Shown: positions 25,950 through 35,466 of the stretch, in pieces | Layout of the letters: each line of letters starts with the position of its first letter | Numbering within the stretch: position 1 is the stretch's first letter | Source of the DNA: JBHJGS01 sp050331575 | GTDB taxonomy: Bacteria; Pseudomonadota; Alphaproteobacteria; Sphingomonadales; Rhodothalassiaceae | Assembly (NCBI GenBank): GCA_050331575.1 | Contig: JBHJGS010000020.1 | Location: 26,041 to 90,040, forward strand | DNA length: 64,000 nt | Direction of reading: 5' to 3' | Program-made: the position numbers and the translations under genes | The notes under the pieces: generated by a model | The model's database searches: none | Told to the model about the DNA's origin: nothing | The model's input: only the letters and a program-made list of their open reading frames with translations

Positions 25950-26040
25950 TCCCTAGCACCGCCTGTGTCACGCGCTTGTCAGCACCGGGGCGGCCGTGGC
26001 ACGCCTGACGCCCCGACCGCTTGATCCAGGAGCTATTCTT

Positions 26041-26898
26041 ATGCACCGTCTGTTTCTTACCGGCTTGGCCTGTCTGTGCCTGGGGCTGACCGCCCGCGCC
26101 GAAGGCCCCGCCTTGTGGACGTTTTCCGACGACGACACCACCGTTCACCTGTTCGGCTCCATCCATTTGATGAAGCCCGGAGTCGACTGGTATGTCGATG
26201 AGGTGAAGGAGGCCTTCGAGGCCAGCGAAACGCTGGTGGTCGAAGCCAATGTTCTGGAGGCCGACCCTCAGGTCCTGCAGCAGAAGACCATCGAATTGGG
26301 GCTGTTTCAGGGGGACGACAAGCTTTCGAACTATGTCTCTGAAGAGACCATGGCCAAGCTGGTCGAGGCGTTTGGCGGCACGCGCGCGCAAATCGAACAG
26401 TTCCGGCCGTGGTTTGCCTCCATCCAGCTGGTCAATGTGCTCGCCGCACGCGCGGGTTTCAGGCCGGATCTCGGCATCGACGCAGTGCTGCTGGAAAAGG
26501 CGGTGGCCCAAGACATGTCCATCCGCGCGCTGGAATCCTTGGACTACCAGTTGAACCTGCTGGCCAGCATCGGCGATACCGAACAAGCCGAAGCCCTGGA
26601 GCTTTCGCTGGAGCAATATGACGACGTCAATGCCCTGTTCGACGAAATGAGCACGGATTGGCTGGAAGAAGACACCCAGGGCTTGGACGCGGTTCTGCTG
26701 CAGCCGGCGCGCGACGAGACCCCGGAGCTGTTCGAGGCCATTTTCACCAACCGCAATCAAACCTGGGTCGACCCGATCACCGCCCTGCTTGAGGTGCCCG
26801 GCACGCATTTCGTCGTCGTCGGCGCCGGGCATCTGGTCGGCGAGGACAGCGTGGTGGATCTGCTGGAACAGCGCGGCGTGGATCTGACGATGGATTAA
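26041..26898 (+). CDS. TraB/GumN family protein, secreted
   Basis: 285 residues. A signal peptide (ending around ARA) is followed by WTFSDDDTTVHLFGSIHLMKPG, the conserved first strand and GSxH motif of the TraB/GumN family, and later by HFVVVGAGHLVGEDSVVDLL, the second GxxH motif. These proteins are likely metallo-hydrolases related to the Tiki/EreA/PrgY clan; their bacterial function is mostly unknown. CCAGGAGCT gives a good ribosome site for the ATG at 26041. It stands alone, divergent from rpmI, with a hairpin directly after the stop. Confidence 0.85.
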   Translation: MHRLFLTGLACLCLGLTARAEGPALWTFSDDDTTVHLFGSIHLMKPGVDWYVDEVKEAFEASETLVVEANVLEADPQVLQQKTIELGLFQGDDKLSNYVSEETMAKLVEAFGGTRAQIEQFRPWFASIQLVNVLAARAGFRPDLGIDAVLLEKAVAQDMSIRALESLDYQLNLLASIGDTEQAEALELSLEQYDDVNALFDEMSTDWLEEDTQGLDAVLLQPARDETPELFEAIFTNRNQTWVDPITALLEVPGTHFVVVGAGHLVGEDSVVDLLEQRGVDLTMD

Positions 26899-26918
26899 CG
26901 GGCTGCGTGCACAGCCCG
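26899..26918 (+). terminator. Hairpin abutting the stop of the TraB/GumN gene
   Basis: CGGGCTG (26899-26905) pairs with CAGCCCG (26912-26918) around a 6-base loop. It begins at the base after the stop codon. No T-run follows, so it could stabilise the mRNA end rather than terminate. Confidence 0.4.
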
Positions 26919-26973
26919 AAGAAGGCCACACCAAAGCGTTGACCATGGGCATGGTCGTTCTAAGATCGTGCCC

Positions 26974-28077
26974 ATGCCTGCCTCACACTTCCCCTTAGCA
27001 GAGCGGCTTGCCCGGCTGCGTCTTGCCCGCACTGACGGGATCGGGCCGATCACCTTTCGCGCCCTGATCGCGCGCTTCGGCACCGGCGTCGCCGCGGCAG
27101 AGGCCGTGCCACTGCTGGCCCGGCGCGGCGGCCGCACCAAACCGATGAGGCTGGCCTCCAAAGCGCAGGTCGAAGCCGAGATCAAGACGCTTCAGCGCTT
27201 GGGCGCGGCGCATGTGTTTCTGGATGATGCCGGCTATCCGCCGCTGCTGTCCGCCATCGACGACGCGCCGCCGGTGCTGATCATCCGCGGGCATCCGGCC
27301 TTGACCGAGCGGCGCTGCATCGGCGTGGTCGGTGCCCGCAACGCCTCCGCCCCAGGCCGCCGGCTTGCGCGGGACATCGCCGCGGCTCTGGGTGCTGCCG
27401 ACATCACCATCGTGTCTGGCCTGGCGCGCGGCATCGATGCCGCAGCGCATGAAGGCTCGCTTGCCACCGGCACCGTGGCAGTCCTCGCCGGCGGCATCGA
27501 CATCGTCTACCCGCGCGACCATGCGGAGCTGCAGGACCAGGTGGCAGCGCAAGGCCTGTTGGTGACCGAAGCGGCCCCTGGCACCGAACCGATGGCGCGG
27601 CACTTCCCCCGCCGCAACCGCATCATCGCCGGGCTGTCCCTGGGCGTCTTGGTCGTGGAAGCGGCGGAACGCTCCGGGTCGCTGATCACAGCTCGGCTGG
27701 CCGGCGAGTATGGCCGGGAGGTGTTCGCCGTGCCGGGCAGCCCGCTGGACCCGCGCGCCAAGGGCGGCAACAAGCTGTTGCGCGAAGGCGCGGTGCTGAC
27801 CGAAACCGCCGCGGACATCCTCGATGCCCTGGCCGGCGACATAGCGCCGCTGGCTGAGACGGACCGGGATTATAGCCGCATGCCCCTGCCGCCCGCCGAA
27901 CCCAGCGATGCCGAACGGCGCTGCGTGCAGGAGCTGCTGTCGCCGGTGCCGGTGACCATCGATGCGCTGATCCAGGAGTCCGGCTTGACCGCTCCGGTGG
28001 TTTTGACCATCCTTCTGGAATTGGAGCTGGCAGGCAGTGCGCTGCGTCTGCCCGGTGGAAAAGTGTCGCTTAGCTGA
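26974..28077 (+). CDS. dprA: DNA-processing protein DprA
   Basis: 367 residues from the ATG at 26974; a GTG two codons earlier is an alternative. N-terminal SAM/HhH-like region (RLARTDGIGPITFRALIARFG), then the Rossmann-like DprA fold with CIGVVGARNASAPGRRLAR, IVSGLARGIDAAAHEGSL, VLAGGIDIVYPRDHAEL and FPRRNRIIAGLS, and a C-terminal winged-helix (DML1-like) domain. It binds incoming single-stranded DNA and loads RecA during transformation. It precedes topA, a common neighbourhood. Confidence 0.95.
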   Translation: MPASHFPLAERLARLRLARTDGIGPITFRALIARFGTGVAAAEAVPLLARRGGRTKPMRLASKAQVEAEIKTLQRLGAAHVFLDDAGYPPLLSAIDDAPPVLIIRGHPALTERRCIGVVGARNASAPGRRLARDIAAALGAADITIVSGLARGIDAAAHEGSLATGTVAVLAGGIDIVYPRDHAELQDQVAAQGLLVTEAAPGTEPMARHFPRRNRIIAGLSLGVLVVEAAERSGSLITARLAGEYGREVFAVPGSPLDPRAKGGNKLLREGAVLTETAADILDALAGDIAPLAETDRDYSRMPLPPAEPSDAERRCVQELLSPVPVTIDALIQESGLTAPVVLTILLELELAGSALRLPGGKVSLS

Positions 28078-28154
28078 AACACGGACCGGCTAGGGCGGCA
28101 GCTTCACTCTCTGTCACAGGTCAGGTGTCTGATCGCCGCAAGCCGGACCCCGCG

Positions 28155-30833
28155 ATGAATTTGCTTATTGTCGAATCGCCCGCCAAGGCGAAGACGATCA
28201 ATAAATATCTCGGCAAGGACTTCACGGTTCTGGCCAGTTATGGCCATGTCCGCGACCTGCCGTCGAAGGATGGCTCGGTCGACCCGGACCATGAATTCGC
28301 CATGGATTGGGAGGTCGATCGCGACGGCGCCAAGCGCCTGCGCGCGATCGCCGAGGCTTTGGCCGAGGCCGACAAGCTCTATCTCGCCACCGACCCCGAC
28401 CGCGAGGGCGAGGCGATTTCCTGGCATGTGCTGGAATGGCTGCGCGACAAGAAGAAGAAGGCGCTGGCCGGCAAGGAAGTGCGTCGGGTGGTGTTCAACG
28501 AGATCACCAAGTCGGCCATCCTGAAGGGGCTGGCGGCCCCGCGCGACCTGGATCAGGAGCTGATCGAGGCGTATTTGGCCCGCCGCGCGCTGGACTATCT
28601 GGTCGGATTCACCCTGTCGCCGGTGCTGTGGCGCAAGCTGCCCGGCGCCAAATCCGCCGGGCGCGTACAGTCCGTGGCGCTGCGGCTGGTGTGCGAGCGC
28701 GAGTTGGAGATCGAACAGTTCGTGCCGCAGGAATATTGGACCGTGCTGGCCGACCTCGCCGCCGCGGACGGCACAGCGTTTCAAGCGGGCCTATCCGCGC
28801 TTGACGAGCGAAAGCTGCAGAAATTCGATCTGAAGAGCGAGGCGGACGCCAAGGCCGCGCTGGGGAAGATCAACGGCCGCGCGCTGCGTGTGAAAAGCGT
28901 TGAGAAGAAGCCGGTCAAGCGTCACCCGGCCGCCCCCTTCACCACCTCCACCCTACAGCAGGAGGCCAGCCGCAAGCTGGGCTTCGGCGCATCGCAGACC
29001 ATGCGCATCGCCCAGAACCTGTATGAGGGGAAGGATGTCGGTGGGGAGACGCTGGGTCTGATCACCTATATGCGCACCGATGGCGTGTCGATCGCCGCGG
29101 AAGCGGTGGAGGCGGTGCGAGGCACGATCGCCGGCCAGTTCGGCACCGATTATCTGCCGACACAGCCGCGGCTGTATAAGTCCAAGGCCAAAAATGCGCA
29201 GGAAGCGCATGAGGCGATCCGCCCGACCGACCCGACACTGGCACCGGCAAAGCTGCGCCAGGCGCTATCGGCCGACGAATTCAAGCTCTACGATCTGATC
29301 TGGAAGCGCACCATCGCCAGCCAGATGGAAAGCGCGCAGCTGGAACGCACCAGCATTGACATCGTCACCGACGATGGCGCCGCCACGCTGCGCGCCACCG
29401 GCCAGGTGATCCTGTTCGACGGCTTTTTGAAACTGTATCAGGAAGGCCGCGATGATAGCGCCGACGAGGAAGACAAGGCACTGCTGCCGCGCCTGGCCGA
29501 AGGCGATGGCGTCGACTTGACCAAGCTGACGCCGGAACAGCATTTCACCACCCCGCCGCCGCGCTACACCGAGGCCAGCTTGGTGAAAAAGCTGGAGGAA
29601 CTTGGCATCGGTCGGCCGTCCACCTATGCCTCGATCCTGTCGGTGCTGCAGGAACGCAGCTATGTCCGGCTGGAGCAGAAGCGCTTTCATCCGGAGGACA
29701 AGGGCCGCCTGGTCACCGCCTTTCTGGAAAGCTTCTTCCAGCGCTATGTGGAATATGATTTCACCGCCAAGCTGGAAGAGCAGCTGGACGATATCTCTGC
29801 CGGCAAGGCCGATTATAAGCAGGTGCTGGAGGCTTTCTGGGCGGAGTTCAAGCGCCGCACCGACGAGGTGCTGAACATCCGCAACGCAACCGTCATCGAC
29901 GCCATTAACGAACATTTGGGCCCGCTGATCTTCAAGCCGACCAAGGAGCGGCCGGATCCGCGCGCCTGTCCGCAATGTGCGGACGGCCGGCTGGCGATCA
30001 AGCCCGGCCGCTACGGCGCCTTCATCGGCTGCTCCAACTATCCGGACTGTAAATATACCAAGCCCCTGGGTCAGGAAGCCAAGAAGACCGACGATGCGGT
30101 CGAGGGCGACAAGGTGTTGGGCAGCGACCCCGATAGCGGCCTTGAGGTCAAACTGAAATCCGGCCGCTTCGGGCCCTATGTGGAGCGGCCGGCCACCGAT
30201 GATGGCAAGCCTGATCGCGCCTCCGTGCCGAAGGATTGGAGCCCGGCGGATTTGACGCTGCAGGCCGCGCTGAAGCTATTGTCGCTGCCGCGCACCGTCG
30301 GCGCGCACCCGGAAACGGGCGAACCGATCCTGGCCAATATCGGCCGCTATGGCCCGTATGTGCAGCATCAGAAGCAATATGGCCGCTTGAGCTCGACCGA
30401 AGAGGTGTTCGAGGTCGGCCTGAACCGCGCGGTGGACCTACTGGCGCAAGCCAAGACCCGCAGCGGGCGCGGCTCTGCGCAGAAGCCGCTGAAGGAGTTG
30501 GGCGCCCATCCCGATGACGGCGAACCCGTCGCGGTCTACAGCGGCCGCTACGGGCCTTATGTGAAACACGGCAAGATCAATGCGACCTTGCCGAAGGATC
30601 AGGCTCCTGAGGCGGTGACGCTGGAGCAGGCGCTGCCCTTGCTGGCTGAAAAGGCGGCGAAGGCGCCCGCCAAGGCCAAGGCCGCCAAGCCAAAGGCGAA
30701 GACCGGGGCCGCGAAGACCGGGGCTACGAAGACCAAGCCGGCGGCCAAGGCGCGCAAGACCAAAACGCCGGCGAAGAAGACCGCCGCCAAGGCCAAGGGT
30801 GACGCCAAATCCGCCGCCAAGGTCAAGGCGTGA
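28155..30833 (+). CDS. topA: DNA topoisomerase I (type IA)
   Basis: 892 residues from the ATG at 28155 (MNLLIVESPAKAKTINKYLG, the normal beginning); a GTG at 28125 would add ten untypical residues. TOPRIM motifs VESPAKA and DPDREGEAISWH, active-site tyrosine in GLITYMRTDG, one clear C4 zinc finger (about residues 610-640, CPQC and CSNYPDC) and several degenerate repeats ending GRYGPYV. The last about 60 residues are a Lys/Ala-rich tail (for example AKKTAAKAKGDAKSAAKVKA), like histone H1. It relaxes negative supercoils. Its stop overlaps the rnr start by 4 bp. Confidence 0.97.
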   Translation: MNLLIVESPAKAKTINKYLGKDFTVLASYGHVRDLPSKDGSVDPDHEFAMDWEVDRDGAKRLRAIAEALAEADKLYLATDPDREGEAISWHVLEWLRDKKKKALAGKEVRRVVFNEITKSAILKGLAAPRDLDQELIEAYLARRALDYLVGFTLSPVLWRKLPGAKSAGRVQSVALRLVCERELEIEQFVPQEYWTVLADLAAADGTAFQAGLSALDERKLQKFDLKSEADAKAALGKINGRALRVKSVEKKPVKRHPAAPFTTSTLQQEASRKLGFGASQTMRIAQNLYEGKDVGGETLGLITYMRTDGVSIAAEAVEAVRGTIAGQFGTDYLPTQPRLYKSKAKNAQEAHEAIRPTDPTLAPAKLRQALSADEFKLYDLIWKRTIASQMESAQLERTSIDIVTDDGAATLRATGQVILFDGFLKLYQEGRDDSADEEDKALLPRLAEGDGVDLTKLTPEQHFTTPPPRYTEASLVKKLEELGIGRPSTYASILSVLQERSYVRLEQKRFHPEDKGRLVTAFLESFFQRYVEYDFTAKLEEQLDDISAGKADYKQVLEAFWAEFKRRTDEVLNIRNATVIDAINEHLGPLIFKPTKERPDPRACPQCADGRLAIKPGRYGAFIGCSNYPDCKYTKPLGQEAKKTDDAVEGDKVLGSDPDSGLEVKLKSGRFGPYVERPATDDGKPDRASVPKDWSPADLTLQAALKLLSLPRTVGAHPETGEPILANIGRYGPYVQHQKQYGRLSSTEEVFEVGLNRAVDLLAQAKTRSGRGSAQKPLKELGAHPDDGEPVAVYSGRYGPYVKHGKINATLPKDQAPEAVTLEQALPLLAEKAAKAPAKAKAAKPKAKTGAAKTGATKTKPAAKARKTKTPAKKTAAKAKGDAKSAAKVKA

Positions 30834-33043
30834 GCGAGCCGGCCAAAAAGGCGGCCTTCCCAGACCGCGCGGCGGTGCTGCGCTATATCGAACAAGCCGA
30901 CGGCAAGGTCACAAAGCGCGACATCGCACGGGCCTTTCATATCAAGGGCCAGGACAAGATCGCGCTGAAAAAACTGCTGCGCGACTTGATGGATGAGGGC
31001 GTGCTGGAGAAGGATCATGCTCGCAGTCTGAAACCCGCCGGCACGCTGCCATCCGTCACCGTGATCGAGGTGGCCGGCACGGATATCGACGGCGACACTC
31101 TGGCCCGCCCGCTGAAATGGGATGGCGAGGAGCCGCCGCCGAAGATCTTCATCGCACCCCAGCGCGGCCGCGGCGGCCCGCGTGCCCTGGGCCGGGGCGA
31201 GCGCGCCCTGGCCAAATTGAGCGCGCAAGCCGACGGCAGCTATGAGGCGCGCATCATCAAGGTCCTGGCGGCCGCCCCCCGGTCTATCCTGGGCGTGTTC
31301 AAAGGCAGCGCCAATGGCGGCCGGCTGACCCCGGTGGATAAGCGCGCCAAGGACGACTATTATGTCGCCGCCAATGATGTGAATGGGGCGACCGACGGCG
31401 ATCTGGTGCTTGGCCTACCCGGTGGCAATCAGCGCTTTCGCGGCATGCGCCCGGCCCGCGTGACCGAAATTCTGGGCGATCTCTCCGCGCCCAAATCGAT
31501 TTCGCTGATCGCCATCCACGCCCACGGCATTCCGGTGGAGTTTCCCCGCGAGGCGGTGCAGGAAGCCGAGGCGGCAGAGCCGGTTGCGCTGGGCAAGCGC
31601 ATCGATCTGCGCGCCCGCCCCCTGGTCACCATCGATCCGCCGGACGCGCGCGACCATGATGATGCCATCCACGCCGAAGCCGATGACGATCCGAAGAATC
31701 CCGGCGGCTATCGGCTGACCGTGGCGATCGCGGATGTGGCGCATTATGTCCGCCCCGACAGCGCGCTCGACCGCTGCGCCAAGGAACGCGGCAACAGCTG
31801 CTATTTCCCGGACCGGGTGGTGCCGATGCTGCCGGAAGCGCTGTCGGCCGATCTGTGCTCGCTGAAGCCCGGGGTCGACCGGCCGTGCCTGTTTGTGGAA
31901 ATCGTGCTGGACGCCAAGGGCACCAAGAAGCGGCACAAATTCGGCCGCGGCCTGATGCGCTCGGCCGCCAATATGACCTATGAGCGCGCTCAGGCCGCCA
32001 TCGACGGCACACCGGACGGCGCCATCGCCGACCTGGTGGAGCCGGTCTTGAAGCCGCTTTATGCCGCACACGATCTGCTGGAGCTGGCCCGCGCGCGCCG
32101 CCAGCCGCTGGAACTGCACCTGCCGGAACGGCGCATCGTGCTGAACGACGCCGGCCGCGTGGTCGACATCGCCACGCGCCAGCGACTGCGCGCGCACCGC
32201 TTGGTTGAGGATTTCATGATCCTGGCCAATGTCTGCGCCGCGGAAACCCTGGAGCGGCGGTCCACGCCGTGCATGTATCGGGTTCACGAAGAACCGCCGA
32301 TGAGCAAGATGGAGGGGCTGCAGGACTTTCTCGACAGCTTGAACATGACGCTTGCCAAGGGCCAGGTGATGCGCCCGGCCGTGTTCAACCGGGTGCTCCA
32401 GCGCGCAGAGGGCAGCCCGCATGAACGGCTGGTCAATGAAGTGATCCTGCGCAGCCAAACCCAAGCCTATTACAGCCCAGACAATCGCGGCCATTTCGGC
32501 CTGGCGCTGCCGCGCTATGCCCATTTCACCTCACCGATCCGGCGCTATTCCGACCTGATGGTGCATCGTGGCCTGATCCGCGCGATGAAGCTGGGCACGG
32601 ACGGGCTGACCGGTGAGGACGAGGAACAATTCGCCGCCATCGGCGAGCATATCTCCAAGACCGAACGGCGCGCCATGGCGGCAGAGCGGGACAGCACCGA
32701 CCGCTATCTGGCCAGCTATCTGGCCGACAAGGTGGGACAGATCTTCACCGGCCGGATCAGCGGCGTGACCCGCTTCGGCCTGTTCGTCACCCTGGAACCG
32801 ATGGGCGGGGACGGGCTGATCCCCATCGGCACCCTGGGCGAGGATTTCTTTGTGCATGACGAGGCGCAACATGCCCTGGTCGGCCGCCGCACCGGGGAGC
32901 TATTCCGGCTGGGCGACACGGTTCAGATCCGCCTAATCGAGGCGGTCCCGGTCAGCGGTGGCCTGCGCCTGGAGCTGATCCAGGATCGCAGCGCCAAGGC
33001 CGCCGGCCGGCCCAAGCGCAAGCTGAAAAAGCGCGCGCGATGA
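30830..33043 (+). CDS. rnr: Ribonuclease R
   Basis: 737 residues, starting with GTG inside the topA stop. N-terminal winged-helix and cold-shock domains, the RNB catalytic core (TIDPPDARDHDDAIHAE, with metal-binding aspartates, and RYAHFTSPIRRYSDLMVHR), an S1 domain (GRISGVTRFGLFVTL) and a basic tail (RPKRKLKKRAR). A processive 3'-5' exoribonuclease that degrades structured RNA. topA-rnr is a common alphaproteobacterial pair, and the stop overlaps the protease start by 4 bp. Confidence 0.96.
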   Translation: MSEPAKKAAFPDRAAVLRYIEQADGKVTKRDIARAFHIKGQDKIALKKLLRDLMDEGVLEKDHARSLKPAGTLPSVTVIEVAGTDIDGDTLARPLKWDGEEPPPKIFIAPQRGRGGPRALGRGERALAKLSAQADGSYEARIIKVLAAAPRSILGVFKGSANGGRLTPVDKRAKDDYYVAANDVNGATDGDLVLGLPGGNQRFRGMRPARVTEILGDLSAPKSISLIAIHAHGIPVEFPREAVQEAEAAEPVALGKRIDLRARPLVTIDPPDARDHDDAIHAEADDDPKNPGGYRLTVAIADVAHYVRPDSALDRCAKERGNSCYFPDRVVPMLPEALSADLCSLKPGVDRPCLFVEIVLDAKGTKKRHKFGRGLMRSAANMTYERAQAAIDGTPDGAIADLVEPVLKPLYAAHDLLELARARRQPLELHLPERRIVLNDAGRVVDIATRQRLRAHRLVEDFMILANVCAAETLERRSTPCMYRVHEEPPMSKMEGLQDFLDSLNMTLAKGQVMRPAVFNRVLQRAEGSPHERLVNEVILRSQTQAYYSPDNRGHFGLALPRYAHFTSPIRRYSDLMVHRGLIRAMKLGTDGLTGEDEEQFAAIGEHISKTERRAMAAERDSTDRYLASYLADKVGQIFTGRISGVTRFGLFVTLEPMGGDGLIPIGTLGEDFFVHDEAQHALVGRRTGELFRLGDTVQIRLIEAVPVSGGLRLELIQDRSAKAAGRPKRKLKKRAR

Positions 33044-33765
33044 GGGCGATGGCGCTTCTGGTCGCGCTGACCGCCCTGCCCGCGTCCGCGCAGGAGACGG
33101 TGCGGCCGGGTGATGGCCTGCTGCCGTTTGACGAGAACCGTCGGATCGCTGAGGCAACCGACTATCCCTGGTCTGCCATCGGTCGGCTGAACATCGCAAG
33201 GCGCGGCCATTGCACCGCCGTGCTGGTCGCCGAAACCCGGCTGTTGACTGCGGCGCATTGCCTGTTCGACCGGCGCACCGGCCGCTTTGTCGAGGCGGAG
33301 GATCTGCACTTTCTTGCCGGCTATCAGCGCGGCGATTTTCTCAAACATGTGCGCGCGTCGGACTATCATGTGGCCGACGGCTTCGATCCCGCCATTGGCC
33401 GGCCGACGCCCCATGATTGGGCGCTGATAGATCTGACAGAGCCCGCCGGCCGGCCGCTGCCGGTGAGACGGCGCGATGCGGGCGATCTGCCCGCGGCCCT
33501 GGTTCAGGCTGGTTATCACACCAATCGTCCGCATGTGTTGAGCGTCACCCATGGCTGCGCCGGTTTGGGCACACAGGCGCGCCTGGCCTTGCACGATTGC
33601 TGGATCGCCGGCGGCGACAGCGGCAGCCCGCTGCTGGAACAGGACGAGGCGGGCTATGCGCTGATCGCGCTGAACATCGCCATCCGTCAGCGGCCGGGCC
33701 AGAATGAACCGGTCGGCCTGGCCATCCCCAGCGCGCAATTCTGGACTGCCGTGACGGCCCGTTAA
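33040..33765 (+). CDS. Secreted trypsin-like serine protease
   Basis: 241 residues with a signal peptide ending near ASAQ. The chymotrypsin-fold triad is visible: H73 in LLTAAHC, D126 in HDWALIDL and S194 in GGDSGSP. Cysteines at 58/74 and 173/187 fit the two usual disulfides. The exported enzyme resembles the V8/glutamyl-endopeptidase-like branch; its substrate is unknown. Its ATG overlaps the rnr stop (ATGA), so it is translated from the topA-rnr message, an unusual partner for RNA and DNA enzymes. Confidence 0.87.
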   Translation: MRAMALLVALTALPASAQETVRPGDGLLPFDENRRIAEATDYPWSAIGRLNIARRGHCTAVLVAETRLLTAAHCLFDRRTGRFVEAEDLHFLAGYQRGDFLKHVRASDYHVADGFDPAIGRPTPHDWALIDLTEPAGRPLPVRRRDAGDLPAALVQAGYHTNRPHVLSVTHGCAGLGTQARLALHDCWIAGGDSGSPLLEQDEAGYALIALNIAIRQRPGQNEPVGLAIPSAQFWTAVTAR

Positions 33766-33891
33766 GCGGGCACGCCACGGCTAGGGCCCGATCGTGGGTC
33801 CGCCGTGCACCGGCGATGCCGGAGCGGACGGAACAGCGCCGCACTTGCGCGCGTTGCTTGCACACCAAATCACCCGGTGGGAGCAAATCTT

Positions 33892-34689
33892 GTGAGCCGA
33901 ATCGAAACCCTGGCCCGGGCGGGCTATACCGCCAAGGGCGTCGTCTACGCCATTATTGGCGTCTTGGCGGTGGAGGCCGCCCTTTATGGTGGAAAGACCG
34001 TCGGCGCGCGCGGCGCGCTGCAAGAGATGGCCCAGGAACCCTTCGCCCGAATCCTGTTGGGTCTGACCGCCCTTGGCTTGTTCGGCTACGGCCTGTGGCG
34101 GCTGATCCAGGCGGGGCTGGACAAGGATCATGAAGGCGAGGACGCCAAGGGCCTGGGCAAGCGCCTCGGCCAGGCGGTTTCCGGCCTGGTGCATTGGACA
34201 CTGGCCGCCTATGCCGCCTATCTGGCGATCATCGTCCCGGCCGGCGGCGGTCAGGGCGGCCCCGGCGGACAGGGCGGCCAGACCAGCAGCGAGGGGCTGA
34301 CCGCATGGCTCATGAGCCAGGATTTCGGCACGCTCCTGGTCACCCTGGTCGGGGCCGCGATCTTCATCGCCGGCATCTCCAAAATTATGGAGGGGTGGCG
34401 CGGCAGCTATAAATCCGAGCTGATGCCCGAGCCGCATGTGCGCAAACTCTATCCAGTCTGCTCAGCCGGCATCATTGCCCGCGGCGTGGTGTTTCTGATC
34501 ATCGGCGGCTTTGTCGCCTATGCCGGCATCACCGCAAACCCGCATGAAAGCGGTGGCCTGGCCCAGGCGCTCACCTGGCTGCGGCAGCAGGCTTACGGCA
34601 CGTGGCTGTTGCTGGGCGTGGCTCTGGGACTGGTCGGATATGCCATCTACAGCTTCATCCAGGCGCGCTACCGCATGATCAACGCCTGA
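33892..34689 (+). CDS. DUF1206 multi-pass membrane protein
   Basis: 265 residues from the GTG at 33892, which has GGGAGC upstream; longer forms would add non-hydrophobic sequence. It has six predicted membrane helices as three pairs, each beginning with a variant of ARAGYTAKGVVYAIIG (also VHWTLAAYAAYLA and SAGIIARGVVFLIIGGF), the triple repeat of DUF1206. The function is unknown; some relatives are called stress-induced membrane proteins. A Gly/Gln-rich loop (GGGQGGPGGQGGQ) joins helices 4 and 5. It lies alone before purQ, 70 bp away. Confidence 0.85.
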   Translation: MSRIETLARAGYTAKGVVYAIIGVLAVEAALYGGKTVGARGALQEMAQEPFARILLGLTALGLFGYGLWRLIQAGLDKDHEGEDAKGLGKRLGQAVSGLVHWTLAAYAAYLAIIVPAGGGQGGPGGQGGQTSSEGLTAWLMSQDFGTLLVTLVGAAIFIAGISKIMEGWRGSYKSELMPEPHVRKLYPVCSAGIIARGVVFLIIGGFVAYAGITANPHESGGLAQALTWLRQQAYGTWLLLGVALGLVGYAIYSFIQARYRMINA

Positions 34690-34759
34690 CGCCACGTTTG
34701 GCGCTTTCCCTTCCGCCCGCCGCTCTGCTAGGGACCGGGCGGTAGGAGGGACCGTGCCG

Positions 34760-35455
34760 ATGAAAGCCGCCGTGATCGTGTTTCCCGGCTCCAATTGCGA
34801 CCGCGATGTGGCGGTGGCGCTGGAACAGACCAGCGGCCGGGCGCCGGTGATGGTCTGGCACAAGGAAACGGACGTGCCGGACGTCGACCTGATTGTGCTG
34901 CCCGGCGGCTTTTCTTATGGCGACTATCTGCGCTGCGGCGCCATGGCCGCACGCTCTCCGATCATCGAGGCGGTGGTCGCCCGCGCCAAGGCCGGTACGC
35001 CCGTCTTGGGGATCTGCAACGGTTTTCAGCTCCTCACCGAAATCGGCCTGCTGCCCGGGGCATTGATGCGCAATCGAGGGCTCAGCTTCCTGTCCAAAGA
35101 GGTATTTCTGAAGGTCGAGCGCGCCGATACCGCCTTCACCAACGCCTATCAGGCCGGCCAACGGATCCGTATCCCGATCGCCCATCATGACGGCAATTTC
35201 TTCGCCGATGCGGACACGCTGGCCGCCTTGGAAGACAAGGGCCAGGTGCTGTTCCGCTATGTCGACGCCGACGGGGCGGTCAGCGATGCCGCCAATCCCA
35301 ACGGCTCGGTGAACAATATCGCCGGGATCGTCGATGCGGCGGGCCGGGTCTGCGGTCTGATGCCCCATCCCGAACGCGCCGTTGATCCAGACGCCGGCCG
35401 AACCGACGGCCGTGGCGTGTTTGAAAGCCTGCTCAGCCATCTTGCCCCTGCGTGA
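34760..35455 (+). CDS. purQ: Phosphoribosylformylglycinamidine synthase subunit PurQ
   Basis: 231 residues starting MKAAVIVFPGSNCDRDVAVAL; a GTG two codons upstream is nearer the AGGAGG site, so either start is possible. Class I glutamine amidotransferase with nucleophile C86 in GICNGFQLL and the H-x-E pair in LMPHPERA near the end. It supplies ammonia to PurL for FGAM synthesis in purine biosynthesis. A small lipoprotein gene separates it from purL. PurS, the third subunit, is not in the window. Confidence 0.96.
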   Translation: MKAAVIVFPGSNCDRDVAVALEQTSGRAPVMVWHKETDVPDVDLIVLPGGFSYGDYLRCGAMAARSPIIEAVVARAKAGTPVLGICNGFQLLTEIGLLPGALMRNRGLSFLSKEVFLKVERADTAFTNAYQAGQRIRIPIAHHDGNFFADADTLAALEDKGQVLFRYVDADGAVSDAANPNGSVNNIAGIVDAAGRVCGLMPHPERAVDPDAGRTDGRGVFESLLSHLAPA

Positions 35456-35466
35456 AAGACCGTGTC

